A program made the position numbers and the translations under genes. From Priapulus caudatus (Eukaryota; Priapulida; Priapulimorpha; Priapulimorphida; Priapulidae), in NCBI RefSeq assembly GCF_000485595.1, contig NW_014578923.1, positions 28,953 to 50,628 on the forward strand: a DNA stretch of 21,676 bases, given 5' to 3'. The notes below the pieces were generated by a model. The model did not search any database, was not told where the DNA came from, and saw only the letters and a program-made list of their open reading frames with translations. Positions 10,571-20,104 of the stretch are shown one piece after another. How positions within the stretch are numbered: position 1 is the first letter of the stretch; each line of letters opens with the position of its first letter.

Positions 10571-11157
10571 ATGCACACGTACATACATAGGCCTGCTGTC
10601 TTCAGTAAATGCATTGAATTTGAATTACATGCAATAACGATTTAATAATAATAGTAATAAGAAGAAAAATAAGAAAACTAATATTCTGTACATGTTTGAC
10701 AGTATGCTACAACGTATAACCTTCATACACTTGTTGAGGACATCTGATTTAATAACCTGCTGATTATGCTCTAGTTTATATGCTAATAGCCTGACAATAA
10801 CCTCACCCTGTACATGGACTTCACGTTTACAACGTACAACATTCAAAAACATACAACAGTAAAACACGACAGATGCGTGCTACGGACAACACATTGGCAC
10901 AACGATCACGGGTATCGTGTGCATTTTGACATGTTGTCTACAACATCGAGACGAAAATTGAAAACTGAAGCAATGAAAAATAGATATCAAGTATATTAAT
11001 ATGCTGTCACATTTAGGTAAAAGAAAAGTGCCGGCACGCATAAATCCGGGAAAAATAGAGATGCTATATATATCCTACATTAATATATTACAGCACCATT
11101 GCACCCTTTCCCAGATGCTATAATTAATCAATAAACTGGTAGTATTTATATAAGTAC

Positions 11158-11238
11158 CTCTTTGGGGAGTCGCAAGAGCATGTCCTTTGCTGCCTTTGAG
11201 TATTTTGATGCCTCTTCCCATTTCTCTTGTGCAAACGC
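11158..11238 (-). CDS. TEX11: TEX11-like exon G
   Basis: The exon is 81 nt, 27 codons, after acceptor TTGTGTTGCTTTAG. It reads AFAQEKWEEASKYSK then AAKDMLLRLPKE, a TPR-like helix pair that continues exon F in phase 0. The proposed donor (GAG/GTACTT) is weak; reading through it gives VLI and a stop at once. Copy 1 (4286-4366) is in frame with one substitution. No clear next exon was found toward the gap. Confidence 0.87.
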
Positions 11239-13302
11239 CTAAAGCAACACAATAGATCTACCAGTGGTGCAATTCCTTGGAGTGTTATCCACGTGATTAT
11301 ACACTGTGACACAGCTTCGACATAATAACAAGATGCAGGCAAATATAAATTGATTCGGTTCTTGGAATATGCATAACTTTCATAGCAACTATAAAACCAT
11401 GCGTCTACTAATAATATAGGCAATGGAATGAATATTTCCGAACGACTTTTATGCATTGCTTACAATACAGCAGTTTCTCACCGTGGTCGGTTATATACTA
11501 CTGGTAGCTTTTTAACTTACAGCTTCTGCCTTGTATGCATAAACGCGAAAGATCTCCTTCTCAACCTCCATCTTCTGACTGCTGACATCGCTGTCTCCAT
11601 CAGCACCGTTGATTATGTGTGCAAAGAGTTTCTCAAGCGCCTGAAAACACTCTAGCTATGTAGCACAGCAATTAATGCACTTATGTGTCGCTAATGAACA
11701 TTATTAACCACTTCATTGTGTTACACGTGTAGCACAGCGCAGGCTTCTCCAGATATTATTTGCATTTATAATTTCCCATAATTTTCCATGAGCTAGCACA
11801 CGGTGAAGCCGCACGGCGTAAGCAATCGCCATAAAGGGGTGTACGATAGTTACGAGTTTCATACTGACCAAAATTAAGCAATCACCACAAACAACGCACT
11901 ATATTATCCGAGGACACCTATTAGTCAAGAGTCGCATCTGTGGATGCGAAACTACAATCTAAAGGGAGACTCGGCCTTCTTCCTTTCAACCGCATAGTCC
12001 AGTTTGTCCGAGCTCGTGATCTTTCCTTGGTTTCCTACACCTATTCCCTCTATACGACGTCTGTCCACCACCTTCACTTCGCCGAGCTACTTCGCGATTC
12101 ACGTTTTAAGGTACGAGGTTATACTTGTATTCGTTTACGTATTCGGTCGGTGTTTGTAGACATCTGTTTAGTATCGTAGAGTTGTTTGTTTAGGCTGTTA
12201 AAGTGCAAGGCACCTAGCTGTGACGAATATTCTGTGGTGTAATAGAACGCACGGAGAGTACGTAGCTTTTATAATACAGTGTTCGTGTTATCTGTCGACG
12301 TGACCATACACTACCCTTAAGGTGACTACCTCACACATGCTAGACCGAGAACCTGGAGAGGAAAGCGCGGAGCTTGCTTAAACACGCATTATTGTGTTAC
12401 ACACATTATTGTATTACACACAGTATTGTGTTACACACTCTTTGTGTTAATTACAAATATGATTACGTTACACACCTGATTGTGTTACACACCTGGAGCC
12501 CGTTGTCAGAAACAAAATTAGTCAACATTAGTCGTAACATTAACAATTTCTCCTAGACCGTCGACATCACTTGGTTTTGTATTGTTATGAGGAAATCTGC
12601 TGCGATTTTTCATTCAGGTAACTACGCAGCGTTTCTGTCAGCGGTCTAGAAGAAACAGTTAATTTGAAAATGTAGATCGCAGGAAATGGTATTTGAGGCA
12701 CTTTTGAGTACATGTACAGCCTTCATTCTGAACACAATTCTCTTTTAGTAGAACAATTTTTTATTTTTTTTGCTTTAAAATCTAGGGGGGCAGCTGCCCC
12801 CTTGCCCCCTCCTCTCTGGCAGGCTACGGCCCTGGTTGTGCTGAACAGTTTACATAAGATTTAGGTGAACCTTGTAGACAGGATTGTATATAACTTAATG
12901 GCGTGGGTGATGTGTGCAAGACCTCCAGTATATATTTATATATATATGACCCCTGTATATGAGATATGTAGAAAAAACGAATAGGGTGTTCAATTTTAAT
13001 TTAAAATTTAAAACCTTATTCTATTTCTCTACATTTATTTTCACATCTACATCGGTGTTTGTGTGTTTTTACTTCTAATTTTTATATACATATAATTATA
13101 TAGTGTGAGTCTATATGAGTGTGCAGCACTGTCCACATATGATATGTAGGTGGGCTTCTGCAAGATTGTCTGCACACATTGCACGCAGCCTGCGCGCAAC
13201 CCACGCACGCACGCTCGCACATCGTGAGAGAGAGAGCGGAAGAGAGAGAGAGAGAAGGAGAGAGAAAGGGAGAAAGATAGAGAGAGAGGGGGGAAGGAAG
13301 AG

Positions 13303-13393
<91 letters not shown>

Positions 13394-14501
13394 GTGATTG
13401 CAGAATTACCAACACTGCCAGAAATAGTTGTTGATCAGGATTATATATCTACACGGAGTGGGTGGGACTCGTATAAGAATGGCTTCTTTTGTATCTGTCT
13501 AACTCGGCATACATATATCCACCGTACAGCAGGTTCGTAAGGCTTACCCCTGAAGCCAGAATGAAGGCACTCTCAGCAACGCTGGATTTCCACAGTCTGT
13601 AATAAAATAACTAATATGTAGGACTACCGCTGGCGTTCGCCGCCTTCGCAAATGCGATAAATAAATACTATGACGATTCTACTACTAAGTGGCGAATACA
13701 AATGGCGATGGTTTAACTGCTCACAAAATTTCGATTGAAGTAATGAAATCGTCAATTTTAGTGTCGTGACGTAAAAATGTTGCTTACAACTTTTTTGTCA
13801 TACCCATCACCTGTTTATGCCTTGTTTAGCACATACGATAAAGTAAACTGTGGCTATAGGTTTTCATTGATGGCTAAAAATAACGTTGGTGGCAGGTCTT
13901 GGGTCAAACTCAACTAAAAACATCCAGAGGAAGCCTTGTCCTTATCGCGAATAAAAGATCTCACAAATTCATGATGATTGCAGTAACGATAACATGTTGG
14001 CAGATTCAAATAGCAATTAAGGAGATACGAATGCGCAAAACACGTACCATCCAAGCACGTCCAGACTTTAGTGCCACCTATAAGCAGGGAAAGAATGCGA
14101 TATACTTTACAGAAGAGCACTTGTTCGGAATATAGTAGTAGCAATGGGTATGTAGTACTGGGTACATAGTAGTAATATAGTTGGTAATATAGTAGTAGGG
14201 GGGTAGTAGTAGTAATGTTAATGGCATACATGCAAACTGCACGATATAATCATTAGACGAAAACCAATTTAATAGACCTTACATTGTTGAGCCAATCAAA
14301 GCCTCGTACAGGCTATAGGCTGTATTGTGATTTAGATAAGAGCAAGAATCATGCATTAGTGCAATCCATCTTGATCAATCAGTAACTTTGATTGATTAAA
14401 AGTGATTCACAATCACGTAAAACAATGCGCTGCGTTGCAAAGCATATTGCAGCAACACATCAAAATTTAGCTAGTGCAGGTGTGTATGAGCGTGTGTGTA
14501 T

Positions 14502-14550
<49 letters not shown>

Positions 14551-14565
14551 TTTGTGTGTGTATGT

Positions 14566-14625
<60 letters not shown>

Positions 14626-16273
14626 TGTGTGTGTGTGCGTGTGCGTGTGCGTGTGCGTGTGCGTGTGTGCGTGTGTGCGCGTGTGTGCGTGTGTGCGTGT
14701 GAGCGTGGGCCGTGTGCGTGTGTGCCGTGTGCGTGCATGCATGCATGGGTGTGCGTTTGTACATAAGTGCATGGTTGTGCGTTTGTGCGTGCGTGCAGGT
14801 ACGTGCATGCATGCCGAGTGTATGTGAGTTTGTGCGTGAGTGATGTGCATGAGTGCATGTTGTGCGTTGTTGTGTGAGTGCACCTGCATGCGTGCCCGAG
14901 TGACTGTGTGCGTTTATTGTGCACGAGTGCACGTTCATGCTTGCCCGAGTGTGTGTGCGTTTGTGCATGAGTGCACCTGCATGCGTGCCCGAGTGTGTGT
15001 GTGTGTGTGCACATGAGTACACGAACATTCAGTTGGTACTGGGTGTACCTACCATTGCTTGTTTTTTGTATACTTCGGGCTTGGAAATTCTTCCAGTTGC
15101 TACAAAGATCAGTTGACAGGATATGTGCCGTACTACAACAAATGGTAAATCATCTTAACAAAAGAGATGGCAGAGAAATGAAGTTGACAATTATGCATTT
15201 AGCAAAAGATTTACATAATTTCAACCACTACATTTGCTCATTAACGACATTTTTTCCACGATACTCAAAGAGATTACAATATTACAATTCTTTTCGTACG
15301 TACACATTGCACGCTGACGTGGTGACAACACTCCCTTGCTTTGGCTGGTCACAGCTTTATTCCACAACGTCACAGCCGAAGATTGCACCTGATATGCACA
15401 TGAGACAACAACATTATACAGCCATTTTATACAATAGTATTCTACTAAGAAGACATGTTTGCAATCTTAAACTTCGGTCCACTGAACAAGCATAGCGAAT
15501 CATTATAAAAGGTCACATATACTCTAACACAGTCGTTCCAATATTACAAACTATTACAAACTATTTTCACTGAGCCACACTTTCAGAATTTGCTTGCGGC
15601 TCAACGAATTTTTTATTGCTAAGAAACACATTAAAGGAAAACTCCTAGCAGTGCTTGATTTATAACATAGAACACAACCACGTTATAATATAATTATGGA
15701 ACATGCAGAAAGTATAACACAAATTAATGCAGCTATACATAAACACACGATTCATGACCAAAATATACATAAGATATAGACGAGCTCAAGGTGACGTGAT
15801 AGAGGCTTTTAAATTTTCAAACTTCTGGAAATTCTACGGGGTTCTATAATACACACACACATATTATATATATATATATATATTCATCATATTAGATCAC
15901 ATGTAACAAATAAATAAGTAATAAACGACCTAAACATACTTATTTTTGGCAGTTAAATTTATTGAAAATGTTTCTCTGAATGTTTAAATGTTTCTTGGAT
16001 TTGCTTTGAATCTTCCCGCCACACTTGCCATCTTCTCGCGCCGCACACTGCGCCTCTCGCGGTTTGGGAACCACAGCTCTTACAGCCCCATATTTATTTC
16101 CTTGATGCATTATACAAACTGGCGACATACCATAGGCTCCACCGCTCTGTGTTCAAGCACGGTCATGTCTAATGAAGGCAGACACTCTGTCAGTTGCAGT
16201 AACTTGTGCGTAAGAGATGTGAATGTGGCATCGTCGTCAGTGCCTCTCTGCCATTTCCAATTTTGTTTGCCAT
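11158..16273 (-). CDS. TEX11: TEX11/ZIP4/SPO22-like meiotic TPR protein, 5' exons A-G, copy 2 (partial)
   Basis: Seven minus-strand exons can be joined: A 16273-16131, B 15388-15304, C 15132-15053, D 14077-14048, E 13596-13548, F 11640-11521 and G 11238-11158. All have AG acceptors and GT donors, and phases agree at A/B, B/C, C/D, E/F and F/G. The product covers about 197 residues, roughly the N-terminal fifth of a ~900-residue family member. Family-like landmarks, compared from memory with vertebrate TEX11, are AVTLWNKAV in B, RHISCQL in C, GRAWM in D, VAESAF in E, and IFRVYAYKAEA followed by AKDMLLRLP in F-G. TEX11/Zip4/Spo22 proteins are TPR scaffolds that promote crossovers and synapsis on meiotic chromosomes. 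Oddities are a one-base frame loss in exon A, an unresolved frame at D/E, and no recognisable exon after G before the gap. No similarity search was run. Confidence 0.85.
11521..11640 (-). CDS. TEX11: TEX11-like exon F
   Basis: The exon is 120 nt, exactly 40 codons, with acceptor TGTTTTCAG and donor GTAAGT. It begins ALEKLFAHIINGADGD and ends VEKEIFRVYAYKAEA. This is the best family match in the window: a helix, an acidic linker, then the F-R-V-x-x-Y-x-A-E signature. Copy 1 (4665-4784) has several offsetting indels here and is not readable in one frame. Confidence 0.9.
12387..12494. repeat. VNTR of ~20-bp units, copy 2 (shorter allele)
   Basis: These are the same TTACACAC-type units as at 5527-5690 but with roughly three fewer copies, a length polymorphism between the two blocks. 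Confidence 0.8.
12661..12835. repeat. Degraded dispersed repeat related to the MITE at 17043-17484, copy 2
   Basis: This is the copy-2 counterpart of 5881-6073. It lacks about 25 bp at the left edge that copy 1 has. Confidence 0.7.
13225..13391. repeat. GA microsatellite, copy 2
   Basis: This is the copy-2 counterpart of the GA tract at 6541-6710, with a different arrangement of interruptions. Confidence 0.95.
13548..13596 (-). CDS. TEX11: TEX11-like exon E
   Basis: The exon is 49 nt between a strong acceptor (TTATTTTATTACAG) and donor GTAAGC. In the frame that joins exon F without a break it reads one base plus LWKSSVAESAFILASG, matching the family's ADECF-type helix. Direct joining to exon D gives a different frame with an early stop, so two further bases or a small exon must intervene. 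The copy at 6868-6916 is identical. Confidence 0.8.
14048..14077 (-). CDS. TEX11: TEX11-like exon D, 30-nt micro-exon
   Basis: Ten codons (VALKSGRAWM) lie between a pyrimidine-rich acceptor (CCCTGCTTATAG) and a GTACGTG donor. An in-frame stop sits in the acceptor itself, so the exon cannot extend upstream. It follows exon C in phase 0 and supplies the G-K/R-x-W step of the family. The copy in 7369-7398 is identical. The intron before it, ~975 bp, contains the large GT array. Confidence 0.82.
14480..14715. repeat. GT microsatellite, copy 2
   Basis: This is the counterpart of 7797-8042 in the same C-D intron, with fewer TTG interruptions. Confidence 0.95.
14716..15010. repeat. ~42-bp minisatellite next to the GT tract, copy 2
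   Basis: This is the counterpart of 8043-8340, with the same GTGCACCTGCATGCG units and the same order of variants. Confidence 0.8.
15053..15132 (-). CDS. TEX11: TEX11-like exon C
   Basis: The exon is 80 nt, with a TTTGTTGTAG acceptor and a GTAGGT donor. Its first two bases complete a Leu codon (T+TA) left open by exon B, giving RQRAM-L-RHISCQL without a gap relative to the family. It continues IFVATGRISKPEVYKKQAM and ends in phase 0. The same sequence is at 8381-8460 in copy 1. Confidence 0.87.
15304..15388 (-). CDS. TEX11: TEX11-like exon B with the LWN motif
   Basis: The exon is 85 nt, flanked by a CATATCAG acceptor and a GTACGT donor. It reads VQSSAVTLWNKAVTSQ then SKGVLSPRQRAM plus one base. 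The AVxLWNxAV signature and the following charged helix match the conserved N-terminal part of SPO22-domain proteins. It joins exon A in phase 0. Copy 1 (8677-8761) is identical. Confidence 0.88.
16131..16273 (-). CDS. TEX11: TEX11-like exon A (candidate start exon), copy 2
   Basis: The exon opens with ATGGCAAACAAAATTGG and ends GAGCCTATG before a GTATGT donor. Copy 1 (9646-9503) reads 48 uninterrupted codons ending TVLEHRAVEPM. Copy 2 lacks one base in the codons for Thr-Asp-Asp near residue 13, which breaks the frame. Copy 1 instead has CATTGG at the start, turning ATG into TTG. A six-codon upstream ORF (MQQMFY, stop) lies just before the start. The TGATTCTGCAG immediately upstream could also be a splice acceptor, so an earlier 5' exon is possible. 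Confidence 0.65.
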
Positions 16274-16467
16274 GCTGCAGAATCAGTAGAACATTTGCTG
16301 CATTCTATCGCAACGTTCAGCACCGATCACATGCGCTATAGTTGCAAGCTGGGAATGGGAAATTATTTATTTCCACTGGAAAATTATTTTATTTATTATT
16401 AAAATATTTCATTTATTTATATTTCATGCACGAAAATAATCGCATGTGTGGCCGAACAACCTCCAGA

Positions 16468-16583
16468 AAGGATAAAAGAGGGACATACTGTTTATTAACA
16501 GCTATGTGGCAAGACAGAGGAGCACCATAGCCTCTTCTAAATGAACGTTAGGTTAAAGGTTGATACTAATATGAGCATTTGTC
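16468..16583. repeat. Single arm of the fold-back element, copy 2
   Basis: This matches the left arm at 9842-9961 and, inverted, the right arm at 10075-10190. The opposite arm is missing here. Confidence 0.85.
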
Positions 16584-16611
16584 AGGAATTATGTTGCCAC
16601 CTTAATGTTAA

Positions 16612-17034
16612 TGTTTATTTTCTGGTACGTATATGAATTTATAGCAACCGGTGTTCATTCTCGATTCGACTTTGGTTTTCGATTCGGTTTGATTTGGAAT
16701 ATGAATTTGTGGAAATATTTTCAACATCATGATAAAATACTTGGGTGACCAGGTACATGGACTACTCTTATGATGATATATTAATTGCTCTCTTTTTGAT
16801 ATTAATTAAGACGCCCGGTGTTTTAGAAAAAGTATTCCCCGGAATTTATTACAACACTACCGGTGTTCTTTCTCGATTTGACTTTCGTTTTCGATTCTAC
16901 GAATCTCAAAATTTGGGGGCCCGAAAAAAAGCCCCAGGGACACCAGAGACAGGGCTGTTTACACGGCTTAGGCTGATCGGCCTCGCGAAAAAGTGGAGCC
17001 TGCTTTAATTAATTTCTTATTTACAATAACTATG
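16612..17034. repeat. Repeat-derived stretch with two direct copies of an ACCGGTGTTC module
   Basis: The ~40-bp motif at 16647-16686 recurs at 16859-16898, and the larger module 16826-16945 has an inverted copy at 10222-10344. No gene is visible in the remainder. Confidence 0.75.
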
Positions 17035-17042
17035 CTTACTGA

Positions 17043-17484
17043 CAGTGTCGTAGCCAGGGCCTACTTAACAGGGGGGGGGGCAAAAACAGCAAACTGCGCA
17101 AAATAGTGGATGACTTAATATTTTAATGGTTCCTCCGCCTCCGTCTCCACACCCTACGTTCCCCCACCTCTCAGCTCTGCAATCTTTGTTTTGGACGCCA
17201 TGCAAAAAGGCAATATTTTGTTCGTTGTTCTCTGCTCCCAAGATATATGTGACTGTTCAGTGACAGATCCAGGATCCAGGTATGAGGGTCCTCCCCAGAA
17301 AATTTTGAAAATGTAGATCACAGGAGATGGCATTTGAGGCACTTTTGAGTACATGTACAGCCTTCATTCTGACTACAACAATTCTCATTTGAGTAGAACA
17401 TTTCTTACTTATTTTTGTAATTTTTTCTTTCGGATCCACAAAGGAGCCATGGCCCCATTGCCCTTCCCCCTAACTACGCCACTG
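17043..17484. mobile_element. hAT-type MITE with 8-bp target duplication
   Basis: The left end CAGTGTCGTAGCCAGGG pairs with the right end CCCTAACTACGCCACTG (14 of 17 positions by eye). The direct repeat CTTACTGA flanks it exactly at 17035-17042 and 17485-17492. The 8-bp duplication and CAGTG-type ends are hAT features. The 442-bp body has a G-run near 17071 and no transposase, so it is non-autonomous. Its interior is related to 5881-6073 and 12661-12835. Confidence 0.88.
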
Positions 17485-17492
17485 CTTACTGA

Positions 17493-17945
17493 TAATTTGT
17501 ATTCTCGTGTGAAATGGCTAAGACATACAATTGGCATACCTTGTACCTGTGTAACCGTACTTAACAAGTTGACGTTTGCTTCTGATGAAGGCATCGTTAC
17601 GTTTTAGTTGTCCAGTTACAGTTATCCTTACTGCCTTCGATCAGATTACTTTAAGGTGTCCGACTATCCGTGCTTAAGTTGCAGAGCTGGAACTGAAAAC
17701 TGTTACTTTATTAATCCATTAGTTACTATAATTAGGCAACACCAGGGTGTTAATTAAATGTGATAGCACAATTCACAATTGAAATAGAGACGTCTGAATT
17801 TTCATACGCAGCCTTAGTAGTAATTCACTCCACTACACTTCACTTCCGTAGTGTATTACTATACATAGCATGACACAGTGATAGTACGTAGTGAAGTATA
17901 TAGCACATAGTAGTAGTAAATAAACATGTAGGCCAACATGCATGG
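17493..17945. other. Unassigned stretch between two transposons
   Basis: A short minus-strand frame starts ATG at 17594 (MPSSEANVNLLSTVTQ) with a CAG/GTACAA site after it, then runs into the MITE at 17484. It lies about 1.3 kb upstream of TEX11-like exon A on the same strand but has no link I can show. Around 17807-17925 there are short TAGTAGTA-type runs. Nothing else is recognised. Confidence 0.4.
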
Positions 17946-17953
17946 TTAGTAAA

Positions 17954-19143
17954 GCTGATAGGGTCTATGTCCCCCAGGGTAATATCGGAGGGTACCCTGT
18001 AGTGATGGAAATCGGCTGGAATTTTACAATCGATTATCGGTTTCCTTTAACCGATCGATAATCGATTATAATCGGATAATCGGTTAATAATAGCATAGAT
18101 TTAATTTAATCTTACTTTGTATATATATACAACTATATATATATAGCCTTCAATATTATCATATTTTATGATCATATGTATTAACTCTGTGAAGGTTTCT
18201 GTATGTATATCAATGTCTGTTCCTATACAGTATTTAATCAATTTAAAAAGAAATGGTTTAAATGCCTTTATTAAAACATTAAGTTTTTAAACACACGTGA
18301 TCAAGACTTGTTCTTTATTATAGTAAGTATGTTGTTTGTGTTCTAATAGTGTAGGCTGTATAGCCGAGTTAATGTCCTGCCAATAGAATATCATCTCCAA
18401 CACAATGTAACAAACAATACAGCTAGAGAATAGAATCTCATCTACGTATAACATCTGTGGGACAGTGTCAAACCAAAACAAAGACACTGTCTAATTTGTC
18501 CATGTCTATAAGTACACTAGTATAGCTCTGCAATTAGTCAGGACCTATGTTAACAGTGATTCATGAAGGTGTCCTCTGGACTACACACTGATGCACTTCT
18601 ACTTCGCTACCAGCAGATGTTTTGGTATTTCCGATAATCGATTATTTGTTTTTATAATCGATTATCGAATTTGAGACTATAATCAATAGATTTTCGATTA
18701 TAATCGATCATCGGGACATCACTAGTACCCTGGGTACGGTTCGATATATCGGAAAGTACTTCGGGGTACTATACGATATGTTGCTGCATACCCTCCATTG
18801 TCCCACCGTACCCTGACTTTCAGCCAACTGATGTCATAATACATACACTCTGTCAAGTTACCACATCACATAGAAGAAACCTCAAAACAAGGCAATCTAA
18901 TAAAAATGTATGCTATGTTTGACTATATTTTTATTTTTTCCTTTTTTTAATTAAAGAGGCTGAGCTAGCTTTTATATTTTAGTTTTGCAACATTAGAAAT
19001 ACGTCTGATAAAGTCAGGGTACGGTGGGACAATGCAGGGTACGCAGCGACATATCGTATAGTACACCGAGGTATTTTCTGATATATCGAACCGTACCCAG
19101 GGTACCCTCCGATAGTACCCTGGGGGACATAGACCCTATCAGC
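17954..19143. mobile_element. Long-TIR palindromic transposon split by a later insertion
   Basis: The left arm (17954-17999 plus 18733-18817) and the right arm (19013-19143) are 131-bp inverted repeats with about eight mismatches by eye, starting GCTGATAGGGTCTATGTC. TTAGTAAA occurs at 17946-17953 and again at 19145-19152, one base off the right end, a likely 8-bp target duplication. Without the inserted element it would be ~457 bp. There is no coding capacity, so it is MITE-like. Related arms occur at 21025-21369. Confidence 0.88.
18000..18724. mobile_element. Nested hAT-like element inside the 17954-19143 transposon
   Basis: The element begins TAGTGATG and ends CATCACTA. A perfect GTACCCTG duplication sits directly outside it (17992-17999 and 18725-18732). 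The TAGNG start and 8-bp duplication fit the hAT superfamily. Subterminal ATCGATTAT/ATAATCGAT repeats at both ends resemble transposase-binding arrays. The 725-bp body has no long ORF, so it is non-autonomous. It must be younger than the element it interrupts. Confidence 0.88.
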
Positions 19144-19283
19144 ATTAGTAAATGCCAATGGCATACATGAATGTTTTACTCACATTACAAATCCATGACA
19201 TTGACTCATGAAACAGTGCATTCCATTGTTATTGCGCACTGTTTTCAATGGATTATAGTTACCGTATATATATATATAATTCG

Positions 19284-19595
19284 CAGTGGCCAGAGGTACG
19301 GTAGCCGTCGGTCTTTGAAGCCCCTTTTTGGCGTTAGGGTTAGGGTTAGGGTTAGGATTAGGTTTAGGGTTAGGGTTAGGGTTAGGGTTAGGATTAGGTT
19401 TAGGGTTAGGTTTATGGTTAGGGTTAGGATTCTAGCTCATCTAAACTCTCAAATCGTGAATTTATTTCGCAAGGCGTTATTTCGAAATCTGGCGCCACCA
19501 CCGCCATCTTTATCTCGTTAAGTATGAAAGCAAATGGACTCCCGTACCTGTAGCCTCGAGACATTAAGATACGGCTACCGTACCCGTAGCCACTG
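19284..19595. mobile_element. Palindromic element with a TTAGGG-like core
   Basis: CAGTGGCCAGAGGTACGGTAGCCGT on the left pairs with ACGGCTACCGTACCCGTAGCCACTG on the right (about 21 of 25). TATATAATT flanks it on both sides two bases out (19273-19281, 19598-19606), suggesting an 8-9 bp target duplication. The interior holds a ~98-bp telomere-like array. No transposase is visible. Confidence 0.7.
19333..19430 (+). repeat. Interstitial TTAGGG-type repeat
   Basis: About 16 units of GTTAGG variants occur: TTAGGG mixed with GGATTAGG and GGTTTAGG. The array is bounded by unique sequence on both sides, so it is not a chromosome end. The Arg/Val-rich open frame over it is an artefact. Confidence 0.93.
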
Positions 19596-19770
19596 CCTAT
19601 ATAATTTATGTGTCAGTGTGCAGCAGCTAGCGTGTGTTGCAGATGAGCATTTGAACGAAATTTCAAGGAAATTGTCGGCAATAATAGGTAAAAGAAGTAG
19701 AGAAACATTAAGACTTTGGTAGTAAATAGATTTCGTATTTATTTAGCATTATATTTTATTGAAATGCTCC

Positions 19771-20021
19771 AAGTGCCTGTGATATCAATGACCCTAGTAC
19801 TAGTAGTAGGCTTATAAGTATAATATATAAATGGGTGCAAATCCACTTTAGGCACCTTATATCACGAAGTGATGCACAGATTTCTGTGTATCACCCACTG
19901 ATGCACAGACTTTCCTTATATCAAAGATTGATGCACAAATGTTTAACTGCCCACATAAAAGTGCCTGTGATATCAATGACCCTAGTACTAGTAGTAGGCT
20001 TATAAGTATAATATATAAATG
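19771..20021. repeat. Two identical 63-bp direct repeats around a short tandem repeat
   Basis: 19771-19833 and 19959-20021 are identical over 63 bp (starting AAGTGCCTGTGATATC). Between them a ~29-bp unit containing TGATGCACAGA is repeated about three times. The arrangement may be a tandem duplication or a small element with terminal direct repeats. No ORF is present. Confidence 0.85.
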
Positions 20022-20104
20022 ACCCTAGGTCTAGCATAGAAAATTAGAAGTTGAATACATTACCTGTATCGCTAGATACAATAAATTGAATAATGTACCA
20101 GGTA

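Larger units (their letters stand above)
10573..16611. repeat. Large direct duplication, copy 2
   Basis: This is the second copy of the block at 3679-9989, about 6.04 kb against 6.31 kb. The left edge follows a CA tract and the assembly gap. The right edge lies in the loop next to a fold-back arm, after which the copies diverge completely. It is the cleaner copy over exons F and G of the TEX11-like gene but has a one-base loss in exon A. It may be a second genomic copy or the other haplotype of copy 1. Confidence 0.93.

Noticed and set aside
10692-10807. Possible further TEX11-like exon on the minus strand (GEVIVRLLAYKLE...)
   Set aside because: It has a plausible acceptor and open frame, but copy 1 reads differently, the donor (GTACAG) is poor, and the expected intervening family residues after LRLPKE are not found.
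11735-11855. Minus-strand frame MAIAYAVRLHRVLAHGKLWE as a start exon
   Set aside because: Copy 1 stops early, and the better-supported exon E joins exon F directly in phase with family-like sequence.
11940-12179. Plus-strand 79-codon frame, considered as a divergent first exon with AAG/GTACGA donor
   Set aside because: It lies in the E-F intron of the TEX11-like gene, starts without ATG in that frame, and copy 1 is not open there.
13394-13540. Plus-strand frame AELPTLPEIVVDQDYISTR after a good acceptor-like TTGCAG
   Set aside because: It is frameshifted in copy 1, overlaps the minus-strand intron and the GA tract, and has no recognisable family.
3679-16611. LTR retrotransposon with 6-kb LTRs
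   Set aside because: The repeated blocks contain host-gene exons with introns, have no TG...CA ends or primer-binding site, and enclose no retroviral genes.
18287-18487. 66-codon minus-strand frame as a transposase fragment
   Set aside because: It shows no hAT dimerisation or catalytic motif and is not longer than expected by chance in AT-rich DNA.
19333-19430. Chromosome end (true telomere)
   Set aside because: The array is short, degenerate and flanked by ordinary sequence and inverted repeats on both sides.
19171-19521. 116-codon Arg/Val-rich frame
   Set aside because: It consists of a TTAGGG-type repeat translated in one frame.
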